Shown here in pieces: positions 38,178 to 46,122 of a stretch of 47,113 bases of DNA. Every line of letters starts with the position of its first letter. The first letter of the stretch is position 1. The stretch covers positions 1 to 47,113 of the forward strand of contig JADGNZ010000047.1 of the NCBI GenBank assembly GCA_017883205.1, read 5' to 3'. The position numbers were made by a program, and so were the translations under genes. Under the pieces are notes generated by a model. It saw only the letters and a program-made list of their open reading frames with translations, did no database searches and had not been told where the DNA came from. This DNA is from Thermoanaerobaculia bacterium (GTDB taxonomy: Bacteria > Acidobacteriota > Thermoanaerobaculia > Gp7-AA8).

Positions 38178-39661
38178 GATGAAGATTCCCGTGCGATCAG
38201 GACCGCGCCCAGCAGCGGGGCGAGCAGCGAGGGATCGAAGCCGCCGGCCGGCTCGAGGATCAGCATTGCCTCGTGTGTGCGAAAGCGCTCTTTCTGCGGC
38301 GTGACCGGTGCGCCGACATAGATGGCGCGGGCGAGCAACGGCCGCTCGCGTCCCAGCGCAGCGCTCTTCTGCAGCTCGCGCAGCTTCCGCCGCAGCCATA
38401 GCTCGTCGCCGGCGCCGTAGTAGAGAACGATCACGTCGGCCGAGCGGAGGTTCTCCTCGTGCTCGAGCCGCGCCTGCGTTTCATCGTCGTCGAAGAAGGG
38501 CAGGACGACTTCGAATCCTTCGCTGAAGAGATGATCTTCGAGAGGCTGCACAGCGGTAACGTCCTGCTGATCGCAGAGAAGGTACAGCCGCAGATGCTCC
38601 TGGTCCGCGGGCGCGGCGGCCGCCTTCACGATCACGGCGGCCGGCGGATTCAGCTTCCGGTAAATGAATGCCTTCAGCTCCTCGATCGGAACTGCCAGCA
38701 ACTCCGCGGTGGCGTGAACCTGGGGATTGGTCTGCAGACTGTGGACGAATGTCTTCTGGCGCTCGTCCTCGATCTCCAGTCCCGGCGGAAGCCAGATGAT
38801 GCTCGACAGCCCGGTCCCGCGGGCGGCGGCCTCCGAGGCGAGCTGCTGCTGCCGCGCCACCATCGAGTCGATTGATCCGTCGGGCACGAGACCGTAGTTA
38901 CGTCCGACAAGATGGATCGAGACCTGACATCGCGCGAGTTGCTCGCGCACCATCGCGTCGAGATCCGGAGCGACGAGCGGCAGCGCGCGGTCGGGGAGGA
39001 CTTCGTAGCCGTTGCGGACCAGGTCGCGCTTGATCGCTTCGCGCTCCTCGCGCAACTCGAAGCTCGTCTCGGCGAGGAAGAGCGTCCCCTTCGGCGCCGC
39101 CGGTGCGGCGCTGACGGCGTCGTCGCTCATCAGGTCGAGAAGCTGCGCAATGTCGAAGGCGAGGTCGTCGAGCTTCGTCAGGAACGCGCGCTCCGTGCCG
39201 TAGTCCCGCGACAGCTCCCGCGGCCGGCCGGCCTCGTCGTAGACGAAGAAGTCGTAGCCGATCATCGGCTGCACTTCCTCGGGGAGCCGCTCGCGGCTGA
39301 CCGGGGTCTTCACCACCTTGAAGATGCGGGCCTTGTCGCCGATGCGTGCGCCGCCGGACTGCTCGGCAATGCGGTAGAACTCCTTCAGCTCCCGGTTGCA
39401 CCATTCCGACTGCACGTAACGCGGCGAGACCACCGAGACCAGCGCCGCAATCCGCGGAAGGCGATCGAGAATGGTGTCGGCAAAGATGTCGTTGCCCTGC
39501 AACTTCGGATCGCGCCAGATCTTCGGCTTCTCCCCCCGCACCTGACCGACACGGATCTCCAGCAGCCTGTGCAGTTCCGAGATCCAACCCTGATCACCAG
39601 CGATCAGAGCCTCGTTGTCAATGTGTGCATAGCTGATGAGGAAATCGTGCTCGAAGGCCAT
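38174..39661 (-). CDS. TIR-DUF4062-like-TIR-like effector or adaptor protein
   Basis: A 495-residue soluble protein with three segments. Residues 1-175 are a TIR domain: FLISYAHIDNE (7-17), IWRDPKLQGNDIF, VSVVSPRYVQSEWCNRELKEF, with E91 at the position of the NADase catalytic glutamate. Residues about 192-340 resemble DUF4062 (TLFLAETSFELREEREAIKRDL, then VSIHLVGRNYGLVP). Residues about 356-490 look like a second, divergent TIR/SEFIR-type fold (LRLYLLCDQQD, PLEDHLFSEGFEVVLPFFDDD, SADVIVLYYG). It heads the operon with the STAND and TonB-receptor genes. I chose the ATG at 39661; a TTG five codons upstream is weaker. NAD cleavage is inferred from the glutamate and family. Confidence 0.88.
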   Translation of the reverse strand: MAFEHDFLISYAHIDNEALIAGDQGWISELHRLLEIRVGQVRGEKPKIWRDPKLQGNDIFADTILDRLPRIAALVSVVSPRYVQSEWCNRELKEFYRIAEQSGGARIGDKARIFKVVKTPVSRERLPEEVQPMIGYDFFVYDEAGRPRELSRDYGTERAFLTKLDDLAFDIAQLLDLMSDDAVSAAPAAPKGTLFLAETSFELREEREAIKRDLVRNGYEVLPDRALPLVAPDLDAMVREQLARCQVSIHLVGRNYGLVPDGSIDSMVARQQQLASEAAARGTGLSSIIWLPPGLEIEDERQKTFVHSLQTNPQVHATAELLAVPIEELKAFIYRKLNPPAAVIVKAAAAPADQEHLRLYLLCDQQDVTAVQPLEDHLFSEGFEVVLPFFDDDETQARLEHEENLRSADVIVLYYGAGDELWLRRKLRELQKSAALGRERPLLARAIYVGAPVTPQKERFRTHEAMLILEPAGGFDPSLLAPLLGAVLIARESSS

Positions 39662-40386
39662 GGGTATAGGGACCAATAATGGATGCTGGGACTACTACAG
39701 GAGTGATGCAGCGAGGCATTTCCCTACCCCTCCTCGTCGCGGCATTTGCTGATAGAGAACGTGGCTGCCGAGGATCGATTCCTTCAGCCGGCGCGACGGA
39801 AGCGGCGCGTTGAAGAGCAGCATCGCGTCTTCGAGGTGTGTTACCCAGCGCGTCGAGCGTTCATCACTCGCCATCGCTGACCCGCCGGCGACGACATCCA
39901 GCGCATATCCGATTTCGCTTCCGGTCGCCGTGCGTCCGCGACACCCTTCCCGAACGTTCGGATCACCTCTCGTGGCGTTTCGAAAACGGGATGAAGCGTC
40001 TTCGTCGTCCCGCAACTTCAGTCCTCATCTACGCATTCTGGTGACGGGCTGCACGTTCGAAGGTGTCCATCGTCACTACTAGCGGGTACGGCCAGTCACC
40101 GCAGGGTTTGACGGCGTGGCCTAGCTTCGAGTCCTCAAACAAGAAACAAGCTGGCTGACGACGAACTGCTTGACGTGATCCATGACGCGCAATCGAAAGT
40201 ATTCAGACCTCAAGCCGTCGTCTTCCGACGTCCTTCAATTCACAAGACATTGCCGGCCAGGCCGCATCCTGGCGCAATCGGTCAACAGGAAACCATCACC
40301 TCACTCGTCTTCACCTGGGCAATCGTGGTGTTCGCTTACAAGAGATCGAGAGGAATACTCTCGCACAGCATCGAAGGGAGACAACG
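39662..40386. other. Divergent gap between the TIR operon and acs
   Basis: This 725-bp stretch must hold the promoters of the TIR operon (-) and of acs (+). I see no strong palindrome, terminator or RNA gene. Short open frames exist on both strands, but only the - strand frame at about 39720-40015 has a protein-like appearance (see the separate pseudogene entry). The acs RBS GAAGGGAG lies at 40373-40380. Confidence 0.5.
39720..40015 (-). pseudogene. Possible remnant of a four-helix-bundle (S23-type) protein
   Basis: The - strand reads NVREGCRGRTATGSEIGYALD, then VVAGGSA, then a helical tail with LEDAMLLFNAPLPSRRLKES. This resembles the middle and end of the four-helix-bundle family related to the 23S rRNA intervening-sequence protein, where N-I-x-E-G-x and a following F-L-x-I-A-x-G-S are usual. 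The first helix and a start codon in a sensible place are missing, so if real it is a decayed fragment. Evidence is weak pattern similarity by eye. Confidence 0.33.
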
Positions 40387-42501
40387 ATGACGACGACTAC
40401 GATAGAGAAGGACACGCTGGACGCTGTACACACCGATGAGTCACAAATCGCAGTGCATTGGAAGGAAGAGGAGTACTACGCTCCGTCCCCGGACTTCGTG
40501 AAGCAGGCGAACCTGACCGATCCTTCGGTCAACGAGCGTTTCGCAGAAAAGAACTTCCCGCAGTGCTTCGAGGAGTACGCGGACATGCTCACCTGGTACG
40601 AGCGCTGGAACACGGTGCTCGACACGCAGGACCCGCCGTTCTGGAAGTGGTTCGTCGGCGGCAAGATCAACGCTTCCTACAACTGCGTCGATCGGAATCT
40701 TGCCCTCTACCGGAACAAAGCCGCCATCGTCTTCGTCCCCGAGCCGGAGGACGAAGAACCGCAGGTACTCACCTATCAGGAGCTGTACGTGCGCGTGAAC
40801 GAGTTCGCGGCGCTGCTGCGCAGTTTCTGCGGTCTCAAAGCCGGCGATCGAGTGACCATCCACATGCCGATGGTGGCCGAGCTGCCGATCACGATGCTCG
40901 CGTGCGCGCGCCTCGGTGTCATCCACTCCGTTGTGTTCGGCGGATTCAGCGGCGAGGCCTGCGGCCTCCGCGCCGCGGACTCCGGCAGCAACGTTCTGAT
41001 CTACATGGACGGCTACTACCGCGGCGGCAAGATGATCGATCACAAAGCCGGCGCGGAGATTGCCGTCGCCACGGCTGCAAAGGAAGGGCAGAAGATCGAC
41101 AAAGTCCTCGTCTGGAAGCGCTATCCGGGCAAGTACACGTCGGCCACGCCCATGGTTCCGGACCGCGACTTCTTTGTCGACGAGATTCTCAAGGACTTCA
41201 GGCGCGCGATCGTCGACCCCGTCCCGATGGATTCCGAGGCGCCGCTTTTCCTCATGTACACCAGCGGCACCACCGGCAAACCGAAAGGCTGCCAGCATCG
41301 CACCGGCGGATATCTGGCGTACGTCACCGGAACATCCAAGTACATCCAGGACATCCATCCGACGGACACCTACTGGTGCATGGCCGACATTGGCTGGATC
41401 ACCGGACACTCGTACATCGTCTACGGTCCGCTCGCTCTGGGCGCAACGTCGGTGATCTACGAGGGCTTGCCAACCTATCCCGACGCGGGACGTGTCTGGA
41501 GAATCGCTGAGCGTCTGGGCGTGAACATCTTCCACACCTCGCCCACAGCGATTCGTGGACTCCGCAAAGCCGGACCTGACGAACCGATGAAGTACAACTA
41601 CCACTTCAAACACATGACCACGGTCGGCGAGCCGATCGAGCCCGAAGTGTGGCGCTGGTACTACAACATCGTCGGCAAGACAGAAGCGGTCATCGTCGAC
41701 ACCTGGTGGCAGACCGAAAATGGCGGCTTCCTCTGCAGCACCAAGCCGGCCATGGACAAGATGAAACCGGGCAGCGCAGGACCAGGTGTTCCGGGCATCT
41801 ATCCCGTGATCTACGACGAGAACAATCAGGAGGTCAAGGCGGGAAGCGGCAAAGCCGGCAACATCTGCATCCGCAATCCGTGGCCCGGAATCTTCCAGAC
41901 CATCTGGGGCGACCGCGACCGCTTCGTGCGCCAGTACTACGCGAAGTACTGCCGGGATACGAAGAGCAAGAGATGGCAGGATTGGCCGTACTTCGCCGCC
42001 GACGGTGCCGTGCAGGCAGGCGACGGGTACTTCCGCATCCTCGGACGGGTCGATGATGTCATCAACGTCGCCGGCCACCGGCTCGGCACCAAGGAGCTCG
42101 AGTCGGCGTGCCTCACCGTGACGGAGGTGGCCGAAGCCGCTGTCGTGCCCGTCGTCGACGAGATCAAGGGGCGGGTACCGGAGATTTACATCTCGCTCAA
42201 GCCCGGATACGCTGCCAACAAGGAGATCAGCGACAAGGTCATCGCCACGCTGGAAACCATGATCGGCAAGATCGCGCGGCCGAAACGGGTGCACATCGTC
42301 CCGGACATGCCCAAGACACGTTCAGGCAAGATCATGCGCCGCGTCCTGGCAGCGATTTCCAACACTCTCGACACGGGTGACATCACCACGCTGGCCAACC
42401 CCGATGTGGTGGAACAGATTCGCATCACCGTTCAGGGCAAGGAGAAGCTGGCATTCCGTGAAGGGCCTGAGGATCTGAAGCAGTTCGGCACTCAGGAGTA
42501 A
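40387..42501 (+). CDS. acs: Acetyl-CoA synthetase, AMP-forming
   Basis: A 704-residue enzyme that activates acetate (ATP, acetate and CoA to acetyl-CoA) through an acetyl-adenylate. The P-loop-like motif is YTSGTTGKPKGCQH, with WWQTENGG, RVDDVINVAGHRLGTKELES and the C-terminal PKTRSGKIMRR. K648 is the lysine needed for adenylation and the classic site of inhibitory acetylation. The length is slightly above the usual 650. GCQH instead of GVLH after the motif is a small variation. Related acyl-CoA synthetases share these motifs, so propionate is possible. The next two genes, acuB- and acuC-like, strongly support acetyl-CoA synthetase with reversible acetylation. RBS GAAGGGAG lies 6 bases upstream. 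Confidence 0.9.
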   Translation: MTTTTIEKDTLDAVHTDESQIAVHWKEEEYYAPSPDFVKQANLTDPSVNERFAEKNFPQCFEEYADMLTWYERWNTVLDTQDPPFWKWFVGGKINASYNCVDRNLALYRNKAAIVFVPEPEDEEPQVLTYQELYVRVNEFAALLRSFCGLKAGDRVTIHMPMVAELPITMLACARLGVIHSVVFGGFSGEACGLRAADSGSNVLIYMDGYYRGGKMIDHKAGAEIAVATAAKEGQKIDKVLVWKRYPGKYTSATPMVPDRDFFVDEILKDFRRAIVDPVPMDSEAPLFLMYTSGTTGKPKGCQHRTGGYLAYVTGTSKYIQDIHPTDTYWCMADIGWITGHSYIVYGPLALGATSVIYEGLPTYPDAGRVWRIAERLGVNIFHTSPTAIRGLRKAGPDEPMKYNYHFKHMTTVGEPIEPEVWRWYYNIVGKTEAVIVDTWWQTENGGFLCSTKPAMDKMKPGSAGPGVPGIYPVIYDENNQEVKAGSGKAGNICIRNPWPGIFQTIWGDRDRFVRQYYAKYCRDTKSKRWQDWPYFAADGAVQAGDGYFRILGRVDDVINVAGHRLGTKELESACLTVTEVAEAAVVPVVDEIKGRVPEIYISLKPGYAANKEISDKVIATLETMIGKIARPKRVHIVPDMPKTRSGKIMRRVLAAISNTLDTGDITTLANPDVVEQIRITVQGKEKLAFREGPEDLKQFGTQE

Positions 42502-42530
42502 TCAACACAATCCCATCGCTCACTCGGCGG

Positions 42531-42582
42531 GATCCGGATCACGGCCTCTGACAACGGAGGCCGGTCCGGATCTCGCTTTTTC
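42531..42582 (+). terminator. Hairpin with T-tract between acs and acuB
   Basis: A long stem (GATCCGGA...CGGCCTC at 42531-42548 with GAGGCC...TCCGGATC at 42557-42572) is followed by TCGCTTTTT. It has the form of a rho-independent terminator and lies 29 bases after the acs stop. Because acuB starts only 28 bases further on, it may act as an attenuator that lowers acuB-acuC relative to acs. Confidence 0.75.
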
Positions 42583-42609
42583 CGCCGGCACACCAAACGG
42601 AGACCGCAC

Positions 42610-43236
42610 ATGTTGGTCCGCGACGTCATGACCAGTCCGGCCGTTGTCATTCCGCCGGACACGACTCTCGAGGACGCCTATCGCGTCATGTACGAGAAAC
42701 AGATCCGGCACCTGCTCGTCGTCGAACAAACGCATCTCGTGGGCGTGATCACCGATCGCGATCTTCGTCTGGCGACCAGCGCGCTCACCCTTTCGCCGCA
42801 TCTTCCCGGCTGCGGCATTTCGGACGTCATGTGCCGCGATCCGCTGACCGCCGATCCGTCCGATCCGATCGAAGATGCAGCGTTCCGGATGCGAGAGCGC
42901 AAGATCGGCTGTCTTCCGGTGATGGAGGACGGCGCGGTGGTGGGGATCATCACCGGCATCGATCTGCTCGACGCGTTGCTGCGCATGACCGGTGTGGACA
43001 AACCCTCCGGCCGCCTGGAGATCCGGCTTCCCGACCAGCCTGGCGAGTTGGCCCGGTTGACCAGCTTCCTCAGTCACCGCGACGTCAACATTCATTCGAT
43101 CCTCAGCCACCCCGAGGGGGAGTGGCTGCGAACGGTTCTTCGCGTCGGTTCGATCGAGACGCGCGCACTTGCTCACGATCTTCGGGAGGATGGATTCGAT
43201 GTCGTCTGGCCGGCGGAAAAGCCATGGCCGAGGTGA
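42610..43236 (+). CDS. acuB: AcuB-like CBS-pair and ACT-domain protein
   Basis: A 208-residue soluble regulator. Two CBS domains (MLVRDVMTSPAVVIPPDTTLEDAYRVM onward, and ISDVMCRDPLTADPSDPIEDAAFRM onward) fill residues 1-130. They form a Bateman module that typically binds adenine nucleotides. An ACT domain follows (SGRLEIRLPDQPGELARLTSFLSHRDVNIHSI, about 138-205). This is the layout of AcuB from the Bacillus acuABC locus, where the genes neighbour acetyl-CoA synthetase. It presumably reports energy state to the deacetylase or synthetase; its exact role is not settled even in Bacillus. CGGAG lies 7 bases before the ATG. It overlaps acuC by 13 bases. Confidence 0.88.
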   Translation: MLVRDVMTSPAVVIPPDTTLEDAYRVMYEKQIRHLLVVEQTHLVGVITDRDLRLATSALTLSPHLPGCGISDVMCRDPLTADPSDPIEDAAFRMRERKIGCLPVMEDGAVVGIITGIDLLDALLRMTGVDKPSGRLEIRLPDQPGELARLTSFLSHRDVNIHSILSHPEGEWLRTVLRVGSIETRALAHDLREDGFDVVWPAEKPWPR

Positions 43237-44354
43237 TCTACCATCCGGCCTACCGGGACTACTCGTTCGGCGAAGACCACTCGTTCAGTCCGCTGCGCGT
43301 CGACATGGTTCTCGACCTGCTCGGGTCTCTCGGACACCGCGTTGAGACCGTCGCGCCAGAACCAGCCACCCATCAGGAGATCGTCGAGGTCCACTCCGAC
43401 TACTACGTGCGCCGTGTTGCCGCCCTGAGCGCCGGCGAGACCGTTCCGGATTGCGAAGAGTATGGGCTCGGCACTCCCGACAATCCCGTCTTCCCGGGCA
43501 TGGACGAGGCGGCCCGATGGCTGGTCGGCGGTGCACTCCACGGCGCCCGCATGATCGACGGCGGCGCCAAACGCGTGCTCCAACTCGGAGGAGGACTGCA
43601 CCACGCGCAACGGAACATCGCCTCCGGCTTCTGCATCTACAACGATCTGGCGATCGCCATCCAGCATCTGACCCGCCGCGGACTATGGGTTGCCTACCTC
43701 GACATCGACGTTCACCACGGCGACGGCGTGCAGCAGATTCTCTACGAGGACAAGCGCGTCCTGACCATGAGCTTTCATGAGTCGGGGCAGTACCTCTTCC
43801 CCGGCACGGGAGACGTCCATGAGATCGGATCGGGTCTGGGACGCGGCTACAAGCTCAACGTCCCGCTGCAGCCGTTCACCGAAGGAGAGAGCTATATCGA
43901 GGTCCTCCAGCAGGTCGTTCCGCGCGCGCTCCGGCAATTCTCTCCCGCGGTCCTCGTCGTGCAGGCCGGCGCGGACGCGCACGTCGACGATCCTCTTGCG
44001 GACCTCATGCTCACCACTCTCGATTACGAACGAATCTTCCGTCTCATCCTCGGATGGGCCGACGAGCACACCGGCGGCCGCGTCCTCTTCACCCTCGGCG
44101 GCGGCTATTCGTTCCGCGCAACGCCCCGCGTCTGGACACTCCTCTACCTTCTGTTGCATGACCTGCCGGTGCCGAAAGAGCTTCCGGAGGCATGGCGATC
44201 CAGATGGAGCGCTGTGATGGGCGGTCAGGCCCCAACCCAATTCCACGACGCTCCCCTACCTGCCAACGCCGTCCCCGCACGCGCGGAAATCGAGCGCCGC
44301 AACCGCCAGACCGCGGATCGCCTGTTCGAAGCAGTCCGGCCTTACTGGTTCTGA
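43224..44354 (+). CDS. acuC: AcuC-like class I histone-deacetylase-family enzyme
   Basis: A 376-residue zinc-dependent deacetylase. Family motifs are GGGLHHAQ (catalytic His pair), GFCIYNDLAIAI, YLDIDVHHGDGVQ (zinc Asp and His), SFHESGQYLFPGTG, QAGADAHVDDPLADL (second zinc Asp) and LFTLGGGYS. In Bacillus, AcuC removes the acetyl group from the active-site lysine of acetyl-CoA synthetase and so switches it on; the same is likely here because acs and acuB are directly upstream. No acetyltransferase (AcuA or Pat) is seen in the window. The ATG at 43224 lies inside acuB; reading further upstream in frame gives only overlap sequence. Confidence 0.9.
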   Translation: MAEVIYHPAYRDYSFGEDHSFSPLRVDMVLDLLGSLGHRVETVAPEPATHQEIVEVHSDYYVRRVAALSAGETVPDCEEYGLGTPDNPVFPGMDEAARWLVGGALHGARMIDGGAKRVLQLGGGLHHAQRNIASGFCIYNDLAIAIQHLTRRGLWVAYLDIDVHHGDGVQQILYEDKRVLTMSFHESGQYLFPGTGDVHEIGSGLGRGYKLNVPLQPFTEGESYIEVLQQVVPRALRQFSPAVLVVQAGADAHVDDPLADLMLTTLDYERIFRLILGWADEHTGGRVLFTLGGGYSFRATPRVWTLLYLLLHDLPVPKELPEAWRSRWSAVMGGQAPTQFHDAPLPANAVPARAEIERRNRQTADRLFEAVRPYWF

Positions 44355-44397
44355 TCGGTCGGTTTTGCAGGCGAGGGCAGCCGCTGGCTGATTATTC

Positions 44398-44583
44398 AAC
44401 CAATTGAGGTCGCCCAACCTCAACTCAAGGTTGTTCAACCTGAAGTTGAGGTGATCTGATCTTAAATCAAGGTTTCTAAACCTCAATTCAAGGTTGTCAG
44501 ACCTTGAATTAAGGTTACTCAACCTCAAATTAAGGTTACGAGTCCTCAAGTTAAGGTCGTAAAACCAAAATTTGAGGTTGCTC
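44398..44583. repeat. Tandem array of eight 21-bp dyad-symmetric units (type 2)
   Basis: Eight full units of exactly 21 bp start at 44416, 44437, 44458, 44479, 44500, 44521, 44542 and 44563, with a shortened 18-bp unit at 44398. The consensus core is AACCTCAANTTNAGGTT, a near-perfect 17-bp palindrome, followed by a variable 4-bp spacer. The array is AT-rich against GC-rich surroundings and begins 43 bp after the acuC stop. On the - strand one frame reads as leucine/asparagine heptads (RNLNLRLSNLN), but there is no convincing start or RBS. It lacks unique spacers, so it is not CRISPR. Confidence 0.9.
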
Positions 44584-44594
44584 AACGTAAAGGA

Positions 44595-44695
44595 CTCTTT
44601 CCGGAATCCGCACTCGCGCGGATCGACATTCCGAAGCGAGACCGTTCGATGAGGATGATAATGCTTCGAAGCGTGATTCAGGATTTCGGAAAGAG
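44595..44695. repeat. 15-bp imperfect inverted repeat after the 21-bp array
   Basis: CTCTTTCCGGAATCC (44595-44609) and GGATTTCGGAAAGAG (44681-44695) match as complements at 14 of 15 positions around a 71-base centre that also contains the palindrome GCTTCGAAGC. Together with the rest of 44584-44961 this stretch holds no gene that I can support. It could be one end of the adjacent IS91-type element or a separate small repeat. Confidence 0.55.
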
Positions 44696-44961
44696 GGTAG
44701 TTGGACTGAGCCGCCGCGCGCTGCATGGGGATTGAATCGTGGAAGGGGTGGTGGAGGTGGTGGATACGAGACGGTGTTGACCGGCGATGGCAGGCCGAAG
44801 ATGGGTCGAGAGAACGTTGCAGAGGCGATGGGAGTGGCGATTCTGAGCATCGTCGATCTGTGCCGGTGGAAAGCGAGTAACAACCGAACTGGAAGACAAC
44901 AGATAGCACAGGACAATCGCTGTGGATCGTCGGAGCAGGGACCGGAAACGCGTCGAAAGGA

Positions 44962-46119
44962 TCACGAAGAGTCCTCATAACGGGGCGTGGCCATGGCTGG
45001 CTCGATCTGATCGACGTCCCGCATGAATCCTTCTCCGCAGCGAGGACAACGATGCTGCTCCGGGAGTTGGTCACGCTGGTCACGTTGCGTAAGAGCAACG
45101 GTCTTGTCTCCGATGAGCTCGCGTGCGCGGGAGAGATTGCTGGTGCGAGAGCGATTGGCCATGAAGCCGTAGTAACGAATGCGTACAAAGTGGCGCGGGA
45201 CGACGTGAAGCAGGAAGCGCCGGAGGAACTCGCCCGCTGTGAGCGACATGATCTTCGGCTGATTGCCATTGGCGTAGTCGCGGTAGCGGAAGCTGACGTG
45301 CTGGCCGTCGAAGGAGACGATGCGGGAGTTGCTGACGGCGATGCGGTGGGTGTAGTTGGCCAGATAGCCGAGCACCTGAGCAGGACCACCAAAAGGTGCT
45401 TTCGCGTAGACGACCCACTCTTTTGCCGAAGCACGGGCGAGCAGCAGATCGAGTGCTACCGAGTCAGCGACGGACGCCGTCGGGATCTTGAGTTGGCCAC
45501 TACGCCAGGCTTCGCCCAGTGACGCGCACAAGAGTGTACGAAAGCGCCGCGAGAGAACGCGTACAGGAAGAAAGAACGTTGGCTTGCGGACGCCGATCCA
45601 TCGGTTCCCGTCAAGGGAGAAGCCGCCGCCTGGAACGACGCAGTGAATGTGTGGATGAAGCGTCAGTGTCTGGCCCCAGGTGTGAAGCACACAAAGCGCG
45701 CCGATCTGGGCATGGAGACGACTGCGTGCGATGTCGGTGAGAGTCGCTCCAACGGCACGGAAGAGCAGATCGTAGAAGACCCGCGGAGCATGAAGTGCGA
45801 GAACATTGAGCTCCTCGGGAACGGTGAAAACCACATGGAAATACGGCACCGGGAGCAGCTCTGCCGAACGAGCATCGAGCCAGGCCCGGCGTGCCGAAGC
45901 CTGGCACCGCGGACAGGCGCGATTGCGGCATGAGTGCCATTGGATGTGCTCGTGTCCACAGTGGTCACACTGCTGGCGTGTCCCGCCCAGGGCGGGCGTA
46001 CGGCAGGCGCCGATCGCGCGTAGAGCCTTCCTCTGAGCCGTGGTGGTTCGATGGGTGCGGCAGTAGTCCTCACCGCAGGCCCGCACGATCGCGCCGAGAT
46101 CGCTCTCGGCGGCAGCCAC
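44962..46119 (-). CDS. IS91-family HUH transposase
   Basis: A 385-residue rolling-circle transposase. The N-terminal zinc-binding part has C51-x2-C54, C64, C69 and C72. The metal-binding HUH motif is HPHIH (155-159), within TLTLHPHIHCVVPGGG. The tyrosine region is GYLANYTHRIAVSN with Y252 and Y256. The C-terminus carries another CPRCG. It nicks one strand and moves DNA by rolling-circle transfer. It starts with GTG only 3 bases after the stop of the tyrosine recombinase gene, so both are made from one transcript. All key residues are present and it looks intact. Confidence 0.93.
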   Translation of the reverse strand: MAAAESDLGAIVRACGEDYCRTHRTTTAQRKALRAIGACRTPALGGTRQQCDHCGHEHIQWHSCRNRACPRCQASARRAWLDARSAELLPVPYFHVVFTVPEELNVLALHAPRVFYDLLFRAVGATLTDIARSRLHAQIGALCVLHTWGQTLTLHPHIHCVVPGGGFSLDGNRWIGVRKPTFFLPVRVLSRRFRTLLCASLGEAWRSGQLKIPTASVADSVALDLLLARASAKEWVVYAKAPFGGPAQVLGYLANYTHRIAVSNSRIVSFDGQHVSFRYRDYANGNQPKIMSLTAGEFLRRFLLHVVPRHFVRIRYYGFMANRSRTSNLSRARELIGDKTVALTQRDQRDQLPEQHRCPRCGEGFMRDVDQIEPAMATPRYEDSS

Positions 46120-46122
46120 GGC

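Noticed and set aside
40441-42294. A 617-codon - strand frame opposite acs
   Set aside because: The + strand encodes acetyl-CoA synthetase with all motifs; the opposite frame has no family features.
44256-45434. A 392-codon - strand frame through the type 2 array and into the transposase
   Set aside because: It overlaps the HUH transposase in another frame. Its only patterned part is the 21-bp array, and the rest is low-quality sequence.
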